Origin: Hyphomicrobiales bacterium
GTDB taxonomy: Bacteria; Pseudomonadota; Alphaproteobacteria; Rhizobiales; Rhizobiaceae
Direction: 5' to 3'
Length of the DNA: 64,000 bases
NCBI GenBank assembly: GCA_900466575.1
Contig: UBMP01000004.1
Span: 62,001 to 126,000, forward strand
A program made the position numbers and the translations under genes. Shown piece after piece: positions 9,422 to 19,285 of this stretch. Numbering within the stretch: position 1 is the stretch's first letter; each line of letters opens with the position of its first letter. The notes below the pieces were generated by a model. The model did no database searches. It saw only the letters and a program-made list of their open reading frames with translations, and had not been told where the DNA came from.

Positions 9422-9873
9422 TCCGTCGGATCGCCTTCGCGTTTTTCCTCCTTCTCTCCGCGCTGCCGGCACATGCCGTGAACCCGGATGAAGTTCTGGC
9501 CGACCCGAAGCTGGAGGCGCGCGCGCGCGAAATCTCTTCGCATCTGCGCTGCCTCGTCTGCCAGAACCAGTCCATCGACGATTCCAACGCCGAACTCGCC
9601 CGCGATCTCCGTCTCCTCGTGCGCGAGCGGCTGAAGGCCGGTGCATCCGACCAGCAGGTCTATGACTATCTGGTCTCTCGCTACGGCGAGTTTGTGCTGC
9701 TCAAGCCGCGGCTTTCGGAACATACGCTGCTTCTGTGGGGCGCCCCGGCGGTGCTCGCGCTCCTCGGCGTCATGGCTCTCGGCTTCTTCGCCGCCTCGCG
9801 CAATACGAAGCGAAAAACCGTTGCCCTGACGGATGAAGAAAAAGCGCGCGTGGAAGCAATTCTCAAAGAATAA
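9418..9873 (+). CDS. ccmH: cytochrome c maturation thioreductase CcmH (CycL)
   Basis: A 151-residue protein with an N-terminal signal peptide ([17 protein letters not shown]), the redox motif [10 protein letters not shown] that reduces apocytochrome cysteines, and a C-terminal membrane anchor ([21 protein letters not shown]). It is the last gene of the ccm operon, sharing ATGA with the ccmF stop. Unlike enterobacterial CcmH it lacks the TPR extension, which in this genome sits in the separate CcmI. Confidence 0.96.
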   Translation: MIRRIAFAFFLLLSALPAHAVNPDEVLADPKLEARAREISSHLRCLVCQNQSIDDSNAELARDLRLLVRERLKAGASDQQVYDYLVSRYGEFVLLKPRLSEHTLLLWGAPAVLALLGVMALGFFAASRNTKRKTVALTDEEKARVEAILKE

Positions 9874-9887
9874 CGCCGCTTCATCTG

Positions 9888-9916
9888 GAATTTTTCTGGA
9901 ACATTACGAAAAATTC
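9888..9916. repeat. AT-rich inverted repeat upstream of degP
   Basis: GAATTTTT and AAAAATTC (8 bp, 13-base loop) lie in the 149-base region between ccmH and degP. It could end the ccm transcript or be part of the degP promoter; no clear -35/-10 pair was found. Confidence 0.3.
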
Positions 9917-10022
9917 ATTCCTCAGCCACTTCACAGTAAGGTCTTCCGGTCTATCTCTTGTCCATCAACTGATCGGGTTCGCCACATGCGGTCCTGACAA
10001 CTGAAAAAGGGTGGTAGATCCA

Positions 10023-11582
10023 ATGTCTTCTTCGAATTCCAATCGCGGCCTGTCCTACAAGACGATCCTCAAGTCGACGGCTGTCGCCGGCGTTGCGGCT
10101 GTCCTCCTGTCCTCCGGTTTGCCGGCGCGCGTCACCGGCGCATTTGCCGAGCCCGTCCGCATCGAAGCGCCGCAGATGACGGGCTTCGCGCCCATCGTCA
10201 AAGCCGTTTCTCCGGCCGTCGTTTCCGTCCGCGTCGAGTCCCGCGTCCAGCAGGTTGCCGATGATCAGAGCGGCTTCAACTTCGATTTCGGCCCCGGCTT
10301 CGACCAGCTTCCGGAAAACAGCCCGCTGAAGCGCTTCTTCAAGCAGTTCGGCGGTCCGGACGGCCAGGGCCCCGGCAAGCAGCAGCAGGGCCAGAAGAAG
10401 CCCGGCGACAAAGGCCCGCTGCGCCCGGTTGCACAAGGTTCCGGCTTCTTCATCTCTGAAGACGGCTACATCGTCACCAACAACCACGTCGTCAATGACG
10501 GCAGCGCCTATGTCGTCGTCATGAACGATGGCACCGAATTGCCTGCCAAGCTGATCGGCACCGATCCGCGTACGGACCTCGCCGTGCTGAAGGTCGAGGC
10601 AAAGGATCGCAAGTTCACCTACGTCAAGTGGGCAGATGACGCCAAGGCCAATGTCGGCGACTGGGTCGTCGCTGTGGGCAACCCGTTCGGTCTAGGTGGT
10701 ACGGTTACGGCCGGTATCATTTCGGCCATGGGCCGCGACATCAATTCCGGCCCGTATGACGACTTCATCCAGATCGATGCAGCCGTCAACCGCGGCAACT
10801 CCGGCGGCCCGACCTTCAACCTGAATGGCGAAGTGGTCGGCATCAATACCGCGATCTTCTCGCCCTCGGGCGGCAGCGTCGGTATCGCCTTCGACATTCC
10901 GGCGTCTACAGCACAGACGGTCGTTGCCGAACTCATCAAGTCTGGCAAGATCGAGCGCGGTTGGCTCGGCGTGCAGATCCAGCCGGTCACCAAGGACATC
11001 GCTGAATCGCTCGGCCTCTCCGATGCGCAGGGCGCGCTGGTCATCCAGCCGCAGGAAGACAGCCCCGGTCTGAAGGCCGGCATCAAGAAGGGTGACGTCG
11101 TGACGGCCGTCAATGGCGAGCCGGTCAAGGACGCCCGCGATCTGGCCAAGCGCATCGGCGCCCTGCGCCCCGGCACGAAGACCGACATCACCATCTGGCG
11201 TGATGGCAAGTCTCAGACGCTGCAGCTGACGGTCGGCACGCTGCCGCCGGAACAGAAGATGGCCGCGAAGGACGGAAACAGCCAGCAGGATGAGAGCGAA
11301 CAGAAGCAGACCTCGCTGGAATCGCTCGGCATCACCGTCGGCCCGACCGACGACGGCAAGGGCGTGCAGATCCTCTCCGTCGATCCGAACTCGGCAGCCG
11401 CTGACGCCGGCATCAAGCAGGGCGACCGCATTGCCGCCGTCAACAACAAGGACGTGAGCTCCGCCAAGGAAATCACGGGCCAGCTTGACGCCGCCAAAAA
11501 GGAAGGCCGTACCAAGGCGCTCTTCCAGGTTGAGACCGACAACGGCAGCCGCTTCGTCGCCCTGCCGACCGACAAGGGTTGA
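10023..11582 (+). CDS. degP: periplasmic serine protease/chaperone DegP (HtrA)
   Basis: A 519-residue Do-type protease. The N-terminal hydrophobic segment (about 18-38) directs export. The trypsin-like domain has the catalytic triad in the contexts VTNNHVVND (His), RTDLAVLKV (Asp) and NRGNSGGPTF (Ser). A Gln/Lys-rich linker loop lies before the catalytic His (GKQQQGQKKPGDKG), and two PDZ domains follow (about 290-385 and 420-515). It degrades or refolds misfolded envelope proteins. The ATG at 10023 begins MSSSNSNRG; an upstream GTG in frame is less likely. Downstream lie a strong hairpin and a two-component pair that may respond to the same envelope stress. Confidence 0.95.
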   Translation: MSSSNSNRGLSYKTILKSTAVAGVAAVLLSSGLPARVTGAFAEPVRIEAPQMTGFAPIVKAVSPAVVSVRVESRVQQVADDQSGFNFDFGPGFDQLPENSPLKRFFKQFGGPDGQGPGKQQQGQKKPGDKGPLRPVAQGSGFFISEDGYIVTNNHVVNDGSAYVVVMNDGTELPAKLIGTDPRTDLAVLKVEAKDRKFTYVKWADDAKANVGDWVVAVGNPFGLGGTVTAGIISAMGRDINSGPYDDFIQIDAAVNRGNSGGPTFNLNGEVVGINTAIFSPSGGSVGIAFDIPASTAQTVVAELIKSGKIERGWLGVQIQPVTKDIAESLGLSDAQGALVIQPQEDSPGLKAGIKKGDVVTAVNGEPVKDARDLAKRIGALRPGTKTDITIWRDGKSQTLQLTVGTLPPEQKMAAKDGNSQQDESEQKQTSLESLGITVGPTDDGKGVQILSVDPNSAAADAGIKQGDRIAAVNNKDVSSAKEITGQLDAAKKEGRTKALFQVETDNGSRFVALPTDKG

Positions 11583-11604
11583 TCCCTGTCAGGCCCTCAT
11601 GGAT

Positions 11605-11634
11605 GGGCGGCGCTGGAGAAATCCGGCGCCGCCC
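11605..11634 (+). terminator. 13-bp stem with GAAA tetraloop after degP
   Basis: GGGCGGCGC pairs with GCGCCGCCC; the stem continues through one G.T wobble and GGA/TCC to a GAAA tetraloop. It sits between degP and the regulator gene. No T-run follows, so it may attenuate rather than fully terminate degP transcription. Confidence 0.55.
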
Positions 11635-11673
11635 AGGCTCATGTCGCCATTTTCTGCTGGAGAGGCTATCATC

Positions 11674-12357
11674 ATGCGTATGAAGATTCTGATTGTTGAA
11701 GATGACCTGGAGGCTGCGGCCTACCTCTCGAAAGCCTTCCGTGAGACGGGCATTGTCGCCGACCATGCAAGCGACGGCGAAAGCGGCCTCTTCATGGCCT
11801 CCGAAAACGCCTATGACGTGCTGGTGGTCGATCGCATGCTGCCGCGCCGCGACGGCATTTCATTGATCACCGAGCTGCGTGCCCGCGGCAAGGACATGCC
11901 CGTTCTCATCCTCTCCGCACTCGGCCAGGTCGATGACCGCGTTGAAGGCCTGCGCGCCGGCGGCGACGATTATCTGCCAAAACCCTATGCCTTTTCGGAA
12001 CTCCTCGCCCGCGTCGAAGTCCTGGGCCGCCGCAAGGGCGCGCCGGACAAGGACATGGTCTACCGTGTCGGCGATCTCGAGCTTGACCGGCTGGCCCATG
12101 AGGTGAAGCGCGGCGGCAAGGAAATCCTGCTGCAGCCGCGCGAGTTTCGCCTGCTCGAATATCTCATGAAGAATGCCGGACAGGTCGTCACCCGCACCAT
12201 GCTCCTCGAAAACGTCTGGGACTATCACTTCGATCCGCAGACCAATGTCATTGACGTTCACGTCTCGCGGCTTCGTTCCAAGATCGAACGCGACGCCGAG
12301 CGGCCGCTTCTGAAGACTGTGCGCGGCGCGGGCTACATGATCAAGGATGAAGCTTAA
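11674..12357 (+). CDS. response regulator, OmpR family
   Basis: A 227-residue OmpR/PhoB-type regulator. The receiver shows EDD acidic residues near the N-terminus, phosphoacceptor Asp in VLVVDRMLPRRDG, and Lys in YLPKPYAFSEL. The DNA-binding winged helix follows, with LLQPREFRLLEYLMKN and TNVIDVHVSRLRSKI. An SD (ggagagg) lies 9 bases before ATG 11674. The cognate kinase follows after five bases. Its position between degP and glnE is the one I recall for an unnamed two-component pair in Sinorhizobium; the signal is unknown, and envelope stress is only suggested by degP. Confidence 0.9.
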   Translation: MRMKILIVEDDLEAAAYLSKAFRETGIVADHASDGESGLFMASENAYDVLVVDRMLPRRDGISLITELRARGKDMPVLILSALGQVDDRVEGLRAGGDDYLPKPYAFSELLARVEVLGRRKGAPDKDMVYRVGDLELDRLAHEVKRGGKEILLQPREFRLLEYLMKNAGQVVTRTMLLENVWDYHFDPQTNVIDVHVSRLRSKIERDAERPLLKTVRGAGYMIKDEA

Positions 12358-12362
12358 GCCCT

Positions 12363-13787
12363 ATGCTTCACCAACTCCGCATCCTGATGAAGAGCACGGC
12401 GGTTCGGCTGTCGGCGCTCTACATTCTCCTGTTCGCCTTCTGCGCCGCTTTCCTCGTGATCTATGTCGCGGGTATGTCGGCGAACTTCCTGCGTGAGCAG
12501 ACGCAGAACGCGATCTCGGCGGAAGTGGAAGAGATCAGCCACATCTATGAGGTGGCCGGGATGAACGGTCTGGTGAAGACGCTGGAGCGCCGGTCGCGCC
12601 AGCCGGGCGCCAATCTCTATGTGATCGCCGGCCCCTCGGGCGATTTTCTTGCCGGCAACGTCGCGGCGATCCAGCCGGGTATCATGGGAGATCCGGGCTG
12701 GACGGATACGCCATTCCGCTACGAGCGCTTCGGCGATGAAAACAAGGACAAGTCCAAGCTTCAACCGCATATGGCGCTCGCCAATGTCTTCGTTCTGCCC
12801 AACGGTCTGCGGGTCCTCGTCGGTCGCGACCTTGGCGAGCCGGAACATTTCAAGGTTCTCGTCCGCCAGGCACTTGTCGTGGCGCTGGGCGTCATGGGCA
12901 TCGGCGCACTTGTCATCTGGTTCTTCATCGGGCGCAATGCGCTGAACCGTATTGCCCGCATGTCGGACGCCAGCGCCAAGATCATGGCGGGCGATCTCTC
13001 GCAGCGGCTGCCGGTGGTCGGTTCGGGCGACGAATTCGACCGCATGTCCGTCTCGCTCAACAGCATGCTCGGCCGCATCGAGAAGCTCAACGAGGGGCTG
13101 AAGCAGGTCTCCGACAATATCGCCCACGACCTGAAGACGCCGCTGACCCGCATCCGCAACAAGGCAACCGACGGTCTGGCGCGATCGAGCAACGAGGACG
13201 AATATCGCCAGTCACTTGAAGGCATCATTGGCGAATCCGACCAGTTGATTCGGACCTTCAATGCGCTGTTGATGATCTCTCGCGTCGAGGCTGGTTCTTC
13301 TACCGCTGAGATGAATGACATCGACCTGAGCGCGATTGCTGCAGACACTGCCGAACTTTACGAGCCGGTCCTCGATGAGGCGGGCCTGACGCTCAAGATG
13401 GAAATTGCCGCCGGCATTCACATCCACGGCAATCGCGAGCTCGTCGGCCAGGCACTGTTCAATCTCCTCGACAATGCGGTCAAATATGCCGGCGATATCG
13501 AGGGAAGCGCGATCACGGTCTCGCTCTCAAGACAGGGCGAGAACGCCCTGCTCACGGTCGCCGACGAGGGGCCCGGAATTCCTTCGCATCGCTATGAAGA
13601 TGCCGTCCAGCGCTTCGTTCGCATCGACGAAAGCCGCTCCAAGCCGGGGACGGGCCTCGGCCTTTCCATGGTGGAAGCCGTCACGGCACTGCATGGGGGC
13701 TCGCTTGAACTTACGTCGACAAAAGACGAGACTGCGGAAAACAAGGGACTCACCGTCAGGATGCTGTTCCCGCTTATTGCCGCCTGA
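12363..13787 (+). CDS. sensor histidine kinase paired with the preceding regulator
   Basis: A 474-residue membrane kinase. TM1 is at about residues 14-40 (VRLSALYILLFAFCAAFLVI), a small periplasmic domain of about 130 residues follows, TM2 is at about 170-192 (ALVVALGVMGIGALVIWFF), then a HAMP domain. The H-box is SDNIAHDLKTPLTRIRN; the N-box is LFNLLDNAVKYA; G1 is DEGPGIPS and G2 is GTGLGLSMV. It starts five bases after the regulator stop, so the two are translationally linked. Confidence 0.9.
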   Translation: MLHQLRILMKSTAVRLSALYILLFAFCAAFLVIYVAGMSANFLREQTQNAISAEVEEISHIYEVAGMNGLVKTLERRSRQPGANLYVIAGPSGDFLAGNVAAIQPGIMGDPGWTDTPFRYERFGDENKDKSKLQPHMALANVFVLPNGLRVLVGRDLGEPEHFKVLVRQALVVALGVMGIGALVIWFFIGRNALNRIARMSDASAKIMAGDLSQRLPVVGSGDEFDRMSVSLNSMLGRIEKLNEGLKQVSDNIAHDLKTPLTRIRNKATDGLARSSNEDEYRQSLEGIIGESDQLIRTFNALLMISRVEAGSSTAEMNDIDLSAIAADTAELYEPVLDEAGLTLKMEIAAGIHIHGNRELVGQALFNLLDNAVKYAGDIEGSAITVSLSRQGENALLTVADEGPGIPSHRYEDAVQRFVRIDESRSKPGTGLGLSMVEAVTALHGGSLELTSTKDETAENKGLTVRMLFPLIAA

Positions 13788-13826
13788 TCCGCCGTCCCTC
13801 TGGCCTTCGGGCGGGGGAGGATGTGC

Positions 13827-16775
13827 ATGTCCAGGCCTGCTACGCTTGCCGAGTTTCTCGCCGCAAGCCCGATCGAGCCGCCGAGCAAGACGGCCGCCAA
13901 GGAGGCCCTGCAGGCGCTGCGCGAGGCCGGTCGCGATTGTGAGCGGCTGAAGTCGCTTGCGGCCAAGGAGGGCGCGCTACACGAGTTCGGCGTGGCCGTT
14001 CTGTCTCTATCGCCCTATCTCGCCGAGATTGTCCGCATCGCACCGTGCCTTCTTGACACGGCTCTGTTCGGCGATATCGAGGCTGAACTCGAGTTGGAAA
14101 TCCGCGCCGCGCGCGATTGCTGGTCGGCTCCCGAAGAGGGCGGGACAAGCGCCGAGACCACGCTGATGAACCGCCTTCGGCTAGCCAAGCGGAAGGTCTC
14201 GTTCCTTCTCGCTATCGCCGATCTTGCACGGTATTTCGAAGCGCCCGAGACAACGCGCTGGCTCAGTCGCCTCGCAGAGGCCTCACTTTCATCCGCCGTG
14301 GATTTCCTGCTTCTCTCGCTCCACGAACAGCGCAAGCTCAAACTCCCCCATCCTGAAAATCCCTCGCAAGGCTCGGGCCTGATCGTGCTTGGTATGGGAA
14401 AGCTCGGCGCTTCGGAACTGAACTATTCATCCGACATCGACGTGGTCGTGTTCTTCGATCCGGATTGCGGCATCGTGACGGACCCCGACGAGGCGTCGGA
14501 GACCTTCGCGCGGCTTTGCCGCCGGCTGGTGCGCATCATGCAGGAGCGGACGGCCTATGGCTATGTCTTCCGCATCGACTTGAGGCTCCGGCCGGATCCG
14601 GGTTCGACGCCGCTCGCGATTCCAGTTGAGGCCGCGCTGATCTATTACGAGGGCAGGGGCCAGAACTGGGAGCGCGCCGCCTTCATCAAGGCACGGCCGG
14701 TCGCCGGCGATATCCCGGCCGGGGAGGGATTCCTCAAGGAACTGGTCCCCTTCATCTTCCGCAAGTATCTGGACTATGCGGCGATTGCCGACATTCACTC
14801 GATCAAGCGGCAGATCCATCTGCACAAGGGTTTCGACGAGATCGCGGTGAAGGGACATAACGTCAAGCTCGGTCGCGGCGGCATTCGCGAGATCGAATTT
14901 TTCGCCCAGACCCAGCAACTGATCGCCGGCGGCCGGATGCCGGAACTGCGATCCCGGCGCACGGATGAAGCGCTGGCGGGGCTTGCCCGCGCGAACTGGA
15001 TCGGCGCCGAGACGGCGCAGATGCTGACGTCCGCCTACTGGTTTCTGCGCGATGTGGAGCATCGGATCCAGATGGTGCATGACGAGCAGACGCATATCCT
15101 TCCCGACAAGGAAGCCGAACTGAAGCGCATCGCCTTGATGATGGGTTTCAGCGATGTGAAGTCCTTTTCCGCGAAGCTCGTTTCGGTGCTCCGCACGGTC
15201 GAGGATCGTTATGCCAAGCTCTTCGAACAGGCGGCGGAACTCTCGGGCAGTTCCGGCAATCTCGTCTTCACGGGTACGAAAGACGATCCCGACACGCTGA
15301 AGACGTTGGAAAACCTGGGCTTCCGGCGCCCAGCGGATATCTCGCGGGTGATCCGAACCTGGCATTCGGGCCGCTATCGTGCCACGCATTCCGTGGAAGC
15401 GCGCGAACGGCTGACGGAAATGATGCCGAAGCTGCTCGCGGCCTTCGGCGCGAGTTCGCGCGCCGACGACGCGTTGATGCACTTCGATCGCTTCATGGCG
15501 GGCCTGCCGGCCGGCATCCAGCTCTTCTCCCTTCTCGGAAACAATCCGCCGCTTCTCGAACTCCTCGTCACGATCATGGCTGCAGCGCCTCGGCTTGCCG
15601 GCATCATCGCAGCGCGTCCGCATGTCTTCGATGGAATGCTTGATCCGACGCTGATGACGCGGATTCCGGAACGTTCCTATCTTGCCGAGCGGCTGGGGCA
15701 GGCGCTCGCCTCGGCCAGCAACTTCGAAGATGTTCTGGACGGCCTGCGCGTGTTCGCCGCTGAACAGCGGTTTCTCATCGGCATTCGCCTGCTGACCGGT
15801 GCCATCACGGGCGCCCGCGCTGCTGCGGCCTTTTCCGATCTTGCAGACCTGACGCTGGAACGCGCGCTCGTCGCCGTCGAGGCTGAGATCGCCGCCTCCC
15901 ATGGCCGCTTCCCCGGCGGCCGAACGGCCATTATCGGCATGGGCAAGCTCGGCAGCCGTGAACTCACGGCAGGCTCCGATGTCGACCTCATCCTTCTCTA
16001 TGACTACGACGGCGAAGCCACCGAATCCGATGGGCCGAAGCCACTCGACGCCAACCGCTATTTCGCCCGGCTCACCCAGAGACTGATCGCGGCTCTGTCG
16101 GCACCGACGGCCGAAGGTGTGCTCTATGAGGTCGACATGCGGCTGCGCCCCTCCGGCAACAAAGGGCCGGTCGCCACGCGCATCAATGCTTTTGCGCGCT
16201 ATCAGCGCGAAGAGGCGTGGACCTGGGAGCATATGGCTTTGACGCGCGCCCGCCCGATTGCCGGCGACGAGAGCCTGATGCAGGAGGCGGGAGCAATCAT
16301 CGGCGAGATCGTCGCGATGAAACGCGACCGTGCGAAGATCGCAAAAGACGTCGCCGAAATGCGGACGCTGATCGATCAGGAAAAGCCGCCGTCCGGAGCC
16401 TTCGACTTCAAGCTGATCCCCGGCGGGCTGATCGACATGGAATTCATCGCGCAATTTTTGGCGATGATGGCGGAAGGCGGTGTCGAGGCCGGCACGCCGA
16501 CAGGGGAGGTGCTGCAAAGTTTGGGCCTGCAGGCGCTCTCTCGGGACGAGATGGAAACTGTCTCCGTAACATTCTCGCTTCTCAGCGACCTGTCCCAGGT
16601 CGTGCGGCTGTGCATTGACGGCCCGTTTGACCCGAACGACGCACCGGGCGGCCTGGTCGACCTCGTCTGCCGCGTGGCGAATGCACCGGACATCAAATTC
16701 CTGGAGGCCGAACTCAAGTCCCGCACACGCGCGGTGCGCAAGACTTTCGTGGCATTGATGAAAGCCTCAGGCTGA
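13827..16775 (+). CDS. glnE: glutamine synthetase adenylyltransferase/deadenylylase GlnE
   Basis: A 982-residue bifunctional enzyme that adenylylates and deadenylylates glutamine synthetase in response to PII. It has two nucleotidyltransferase modules: the N-terminal one with GMGKLGASELNYSSDIDVV near residue 190 and the C-terminal one with GMGKLGSRELTAGSDVDLIL near residue 703. Each is followed by its GlnD-like helical region. The start is ATG 13827 because the SD gggggagg ends 6 bases before it, whereas the ATG at 13821 directly abuts the SD. The last 9 bases overlap the convergent pleC gene. Confidence 0.97.
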   Translation: MSRPATLAEFLAASPIEPPSKTAAKEALQALREAGRDCERLKSLAAKEGALHEFGVAVLSLSPYLAEIVRIAPCLLDTALFGDIEAELELEIRAARDCWSAPEEGGTSAETTLMNRLRLAKRKVSFLLAIADLARYFEAPETTRWLSRLAEASLSSAVDFLLLSLHEQRKLKLPHPENPSQGSGLIVLGMGKLGASELNYSSDIDVVVFFDPDCGIVTDPDEASETFARLCRRLVRIMQERTAYGYVFRIDLRLRPDPGSTPLAIPVEAALIYYEGRGQNWERAAFIKARPVAGDIPAGEGFLKELVPFIFRKYLDYAAIADIHSIKRQIHLHKGFDEIAVKGHNVKLGRGGIREIEFFAQTQQLIAGGRMPELRSRRTDEALAGLARANWIGAETAQMLTSAYWFLRDVEHRIQMVHDEQTHILPDKEAELKRIALMMGFSDVKSFSAKLVSVLRTVEDRYAKLFEQAAELSGSSGNLVFTGTKDDPDTLKTLENLGFRRPADISRVIRTWHSGRYRATHSVEARERLTEMMPKLLAAFGASSRADDALMHFDRFMAGLPAGIQLFSLLGNNPPLLELLVTIMAAAPRLAGIIAARPHVFDGMLDPTLMTRIPERSYLAERLGQALASASNFEDVLDGLRVFAAEQRFLIGIRLLTGAITGARAAAAFSDLADLTLERALVAVEAEIAASHGRFPGGRTAIIGMGKLGSRELTAGSDVDLILLYDYDGEATESDGPKPLDANRYFARLTQRLIAALSAPTAEGVLYEVDMRLRPSGNKGPVATRINAFARYQREEAWTWEHMALTRARPIAGDESLMQEAGAIIGEIVAMKRDRAKIAKDVAEMRTLIDQEKPPSGAFDFKLIPGGLIDMEFIAQFLAMMAEGGVEAGTPTGEVLQSLGLQALSRDEMETVSVTFSLLSDLSQVVRLCIDGPFDPNDAPGGLVDLVCRVANAPDIKFLEAELKSRTRAVRKTFVALMKASG

Positions 16776-19103
16776 AAGCTTCACCGGCTCTGGCGCAAGG
16801 TCGAGCACCGGATCGGCTGCGTCTGCTGGTGCGGGAATGCGCAGCGAGATCGTCGTGCCGCGACCTTCGCGCGAGAAGACGCGAATGCGACCGCCATGTA
16901 GCGTGATAAGTGACTTGGAGATGGCAAGGCCGAGACCCGAGCCACCCTGACTCTTTGCGTATTGGCTCTGCACCTGTTCAAAAGGCTGGCCGATCTTCTT
17001 GAGTGCGTCGCGCGGAATGCCGATGCCGGTATCGCTGATCGACAGTGTGACTGCGCCGTCATGCTTGCGGGCGCGCAACGATACCGTTCCGCCATGCCCC
17101 GTGAACTTGACTGCGTTGGAGAGGAGATTGAGCAGCACCTGCTTGATGGCCCGGCGATCGGCCGAAAGCATCAATCCGTCGCAGACCTCCCGGTCGATAT
17201 GGATATCCTTGCATTCGGCAGTGATCGCCATGCAGCGGACGGTTTCCTCGATCAGGGGCGCAAGATCGACCGGTTCGCGCTCGATCTTTATATGACCCGC
17301 CTCGATCTTCGACATGTCCAGAATATCGTTGATCACGTTGAGGAGATGCTTTCCGCTATCGAAGATGTCCTGAGCATACTCGTCGTACTTTTCCGAGCCG
17401 AGCGGACCGAACATGTGGTTCAAGAGCATTTCGGAGAAGCCGAGGATGGCATTGAGCGGCGTGCGCAGCTCGTGTGACATGTTGGCGAGGAATTCGGACT
17501 TCGCCCGGTTGGCGGCCTCGGCGCGCTCCTTTTCCGAGAGATAGTTTTCGTTGGCGAGCGAGAGTTCGGCCTTCTGCTTCTCGAGGATTTTGCGTGAGGC
17601 GTAGAGGTCGCCGATGGTGACCATCTGGCGACGCTCGGACTCGCGCAGGCGCTCCTGGTGGCGCTTGAGCACGGTGATGTCGGTGCCGACCGAGACGAGG
17701 CCGCCATCGCGGGTGCGGCGCTCGTTGATCTGCAGCCAGCGACCGTCGGCGAGCTGAACTTCCGACGTCTGCGAGCACACGCCAGCCTGATCGGGATCGG
17801 CGATGCGGCGCACGATGACGGGGCGAGCGGCAGCGGCGTTGACGGTGGCGCGCTCGGTGCCCGGCACCAGCACCTTGTCCGGAAGGCCGTAGGCCTGCTG
17901 GTAATGGCTGTTGCACATCACAAGGCGGTCGTTCTTGTCCCAGAGCACGAAGGCTTCGGAGGTCGATTCGATGGCGTCTGCCAGACGCTGGTCGGCTTCG
18001 GCGTAGCGCTCGGCCAGGCGATGCTGTTCGCTGACGTCCATCGCGATACCGATGAGGCGGTCGCGGCCGGACGCGGTGCGTATCATCTGGGCGCGGGCGC
18101 GCATCCAGACATAGTGGCCGTCCGCATGTCGCATGCGGAAGACGCGATCGACCTGCTTCGATTCCCCGCGAATGATCGAGCGGGCCAGCGAATAGACGCT
18201 GCCGTCATCGGGATGCATCAGTCGCGCCGCGTCGCCGAAGCTCAACACCGCTGCTGCGGGTGGCAGACCCAGCATTTCATACATGGAGCGTGACCAGAAC
18301 AACGTGCGGTTCTGCATGTCGAAGTCCCAAAGGCCACATCGACCACGCGACAGCGCGGTTTCGACGCGCATGTTGGACTCGACGAAAACCTGATCCGCAT
18401 CCCGCGTCCGTTTCACCTGCGCATAATAGGCGATCAGGATGACAAGCAGGATGGAGGTGATGCCCGCAAACAGTGTGACGTTCAGCGAGACTTCGTCACG
18501 CCAGCGTTCGTCCACCTCCGCCATGGAGTTTGCGACAAGGATGTAGCCGGCGTCGTCTGGCAGGGCGGCGATCGCCATGTAGTGATCCTGCCCATCCAGT
18601 TCCGCGTGGAAGGTGCCGGCACGGTCGCCGAAGGCGCTGGTCATGCGGGCGTCGGGAGCGACCGACGAGAGGGAGCGCCCGATAAAGGACATTCCGCCCG
18701 GCGAGGCGGCGAACACTTGCCCGGAGCGCTGGACCAGCAATACGAAACCGGCGTCGGGCAGTCGCTCCTGCGGCAGGTAGCGCTTCAGAAGCGCTTCGGC
18801 AGCCGGGCGGTTGGCAGAGGTGAAATAATCGACATGTTCCGCCAATGCGGCAGATGCAGCGGCGACGGACAGGATCGTTGTCTGGCGCACCGCGCTTTCC
18901 AGTCTGTCGCGCTCAAGATAGATGCCCATGACGCGCGAAGCTGCGACCACGACCAGAAACGCCACGATCAGGACCGGGATGGATCGCTTCAGAATTGGCT
19001 CCAGACGTCCGCTCGTCCGGCCCGTCGTGAACGGACTGCGCCCTGGCGCGCGACCGGAAACATGGCCTGGAACGTGGCCTGGAACGTGGAACGAATGCCG
19101 CAT
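16767..19103 (-). CDS. pleC: PAS-domain sensor histidine kinase, PleC type
   Basis: A 778-residue hybrid-free kinase of the PleC/DivJ/PdhS family. TM1 is at about residues 37-60, a periplasmic region follows, TM2 is at about 205-228 (LNVTLFAGITSILLVILIAY), then two PAS domains (about 250-375 and 385-490). The H-box FLANMSHELRTPLNAILGF sits near residue 540 with the family-typical continuation MLLNHMFGPLGSEKYDEYA. The ATPase domain has LLNLLSNAVKFT, SDTGIGIP and GSGLGLAIS. PleC controls phosphorylation of DivK and so polarity and CtrA activity. The start is ATG 19103, preceded by GGGAG at 8-base spacing; the frame stays open further upstream. The gene order glnE-pleC matches what I recall for Sinorhizobium meliloti pleC. 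Confidence 0.78.
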   Translation of the reverse strand: MRHSFHVPGHVPGHVSGRAPGRSPFTTGRTSGRLEPILKRSIPVLIVAFLVVVAASRVMGIYLERDRLESAVRQTTILSVAAASAALAEHVDYFTSANRPAAEALLKRYLPQERLPDAGFVLLVQRSGQVFAASPGGMSFIGRSLSSVAPDARMTSAFGDRAGTFHAELDGQDHYMAIAALPDDAGYILVANSMAEVDERWRDEVSLNVTLFAGITSILLVILIAYYAQVKRTRDADQVFVESNMRVETALSRGRCGLWDFDMQNRTLFWSRSMYEMLGLPPAAAVLSFGDAARLMHPDDGSVYSLARSIIRGESKQVDRVFRMRHADGHYVWMRARAQMIRTASGRDRLIGIAMDVSEQHRLAERYAEADQRLADAIESTSEAFVLWDKNDRLVMCNSHYQQAYGLPDKVLVPGTERATVNAAAARPVIVRRIADPDQAGVCSQTSEVQLADGRWLQINERRTRDGGLVSVGTDITVLKRHQERLRESERRQMVTIGDLYASRKILEKQKAELSLANENYLSEKERAEAANRAKSEFLANMSHELRTPLNAILGFSEMLLNHMFGPLGSEKYDEYAQDIFDSGKHLLNVINDILDMSKIEAGHIKIEREPVDLAPLIEETVRCMAITAECKDIHIDREVCDGLMLSADRRAIKQVLLNLLSNAVKFTGHGGTVSLRARKHDGAVTLSISDTGIGIPRDALKKIGQPFEQVQSQYAKSQGGSGLGLAISKSLITLHGGRIRVFSREGRGTTISLRIPAPADAADPVLDLAPEPVKLSA

Positions 19104-19285
19104 TGCACTCACTCCCGGAAATTTTAAACGCAGCCGACCATCGGCTACGCTTCCCCGTTGCGCGTCCGCCATAATTCCCCGTTCCTGTCCTTGAACATCC
19201 GTCACATGCCCGCATCGCATGGAACATCGGATGTCACTCATCCCTGCTGTTCGCCGGGGCCAATTCCCGGCCTTTGATCGCAGGT

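Noticed and set aside
14427-16517. A 696-codon minus-strand frame over glnE
   Set aside because: Antisense shadow; GlnE motifs are on the plus strand.
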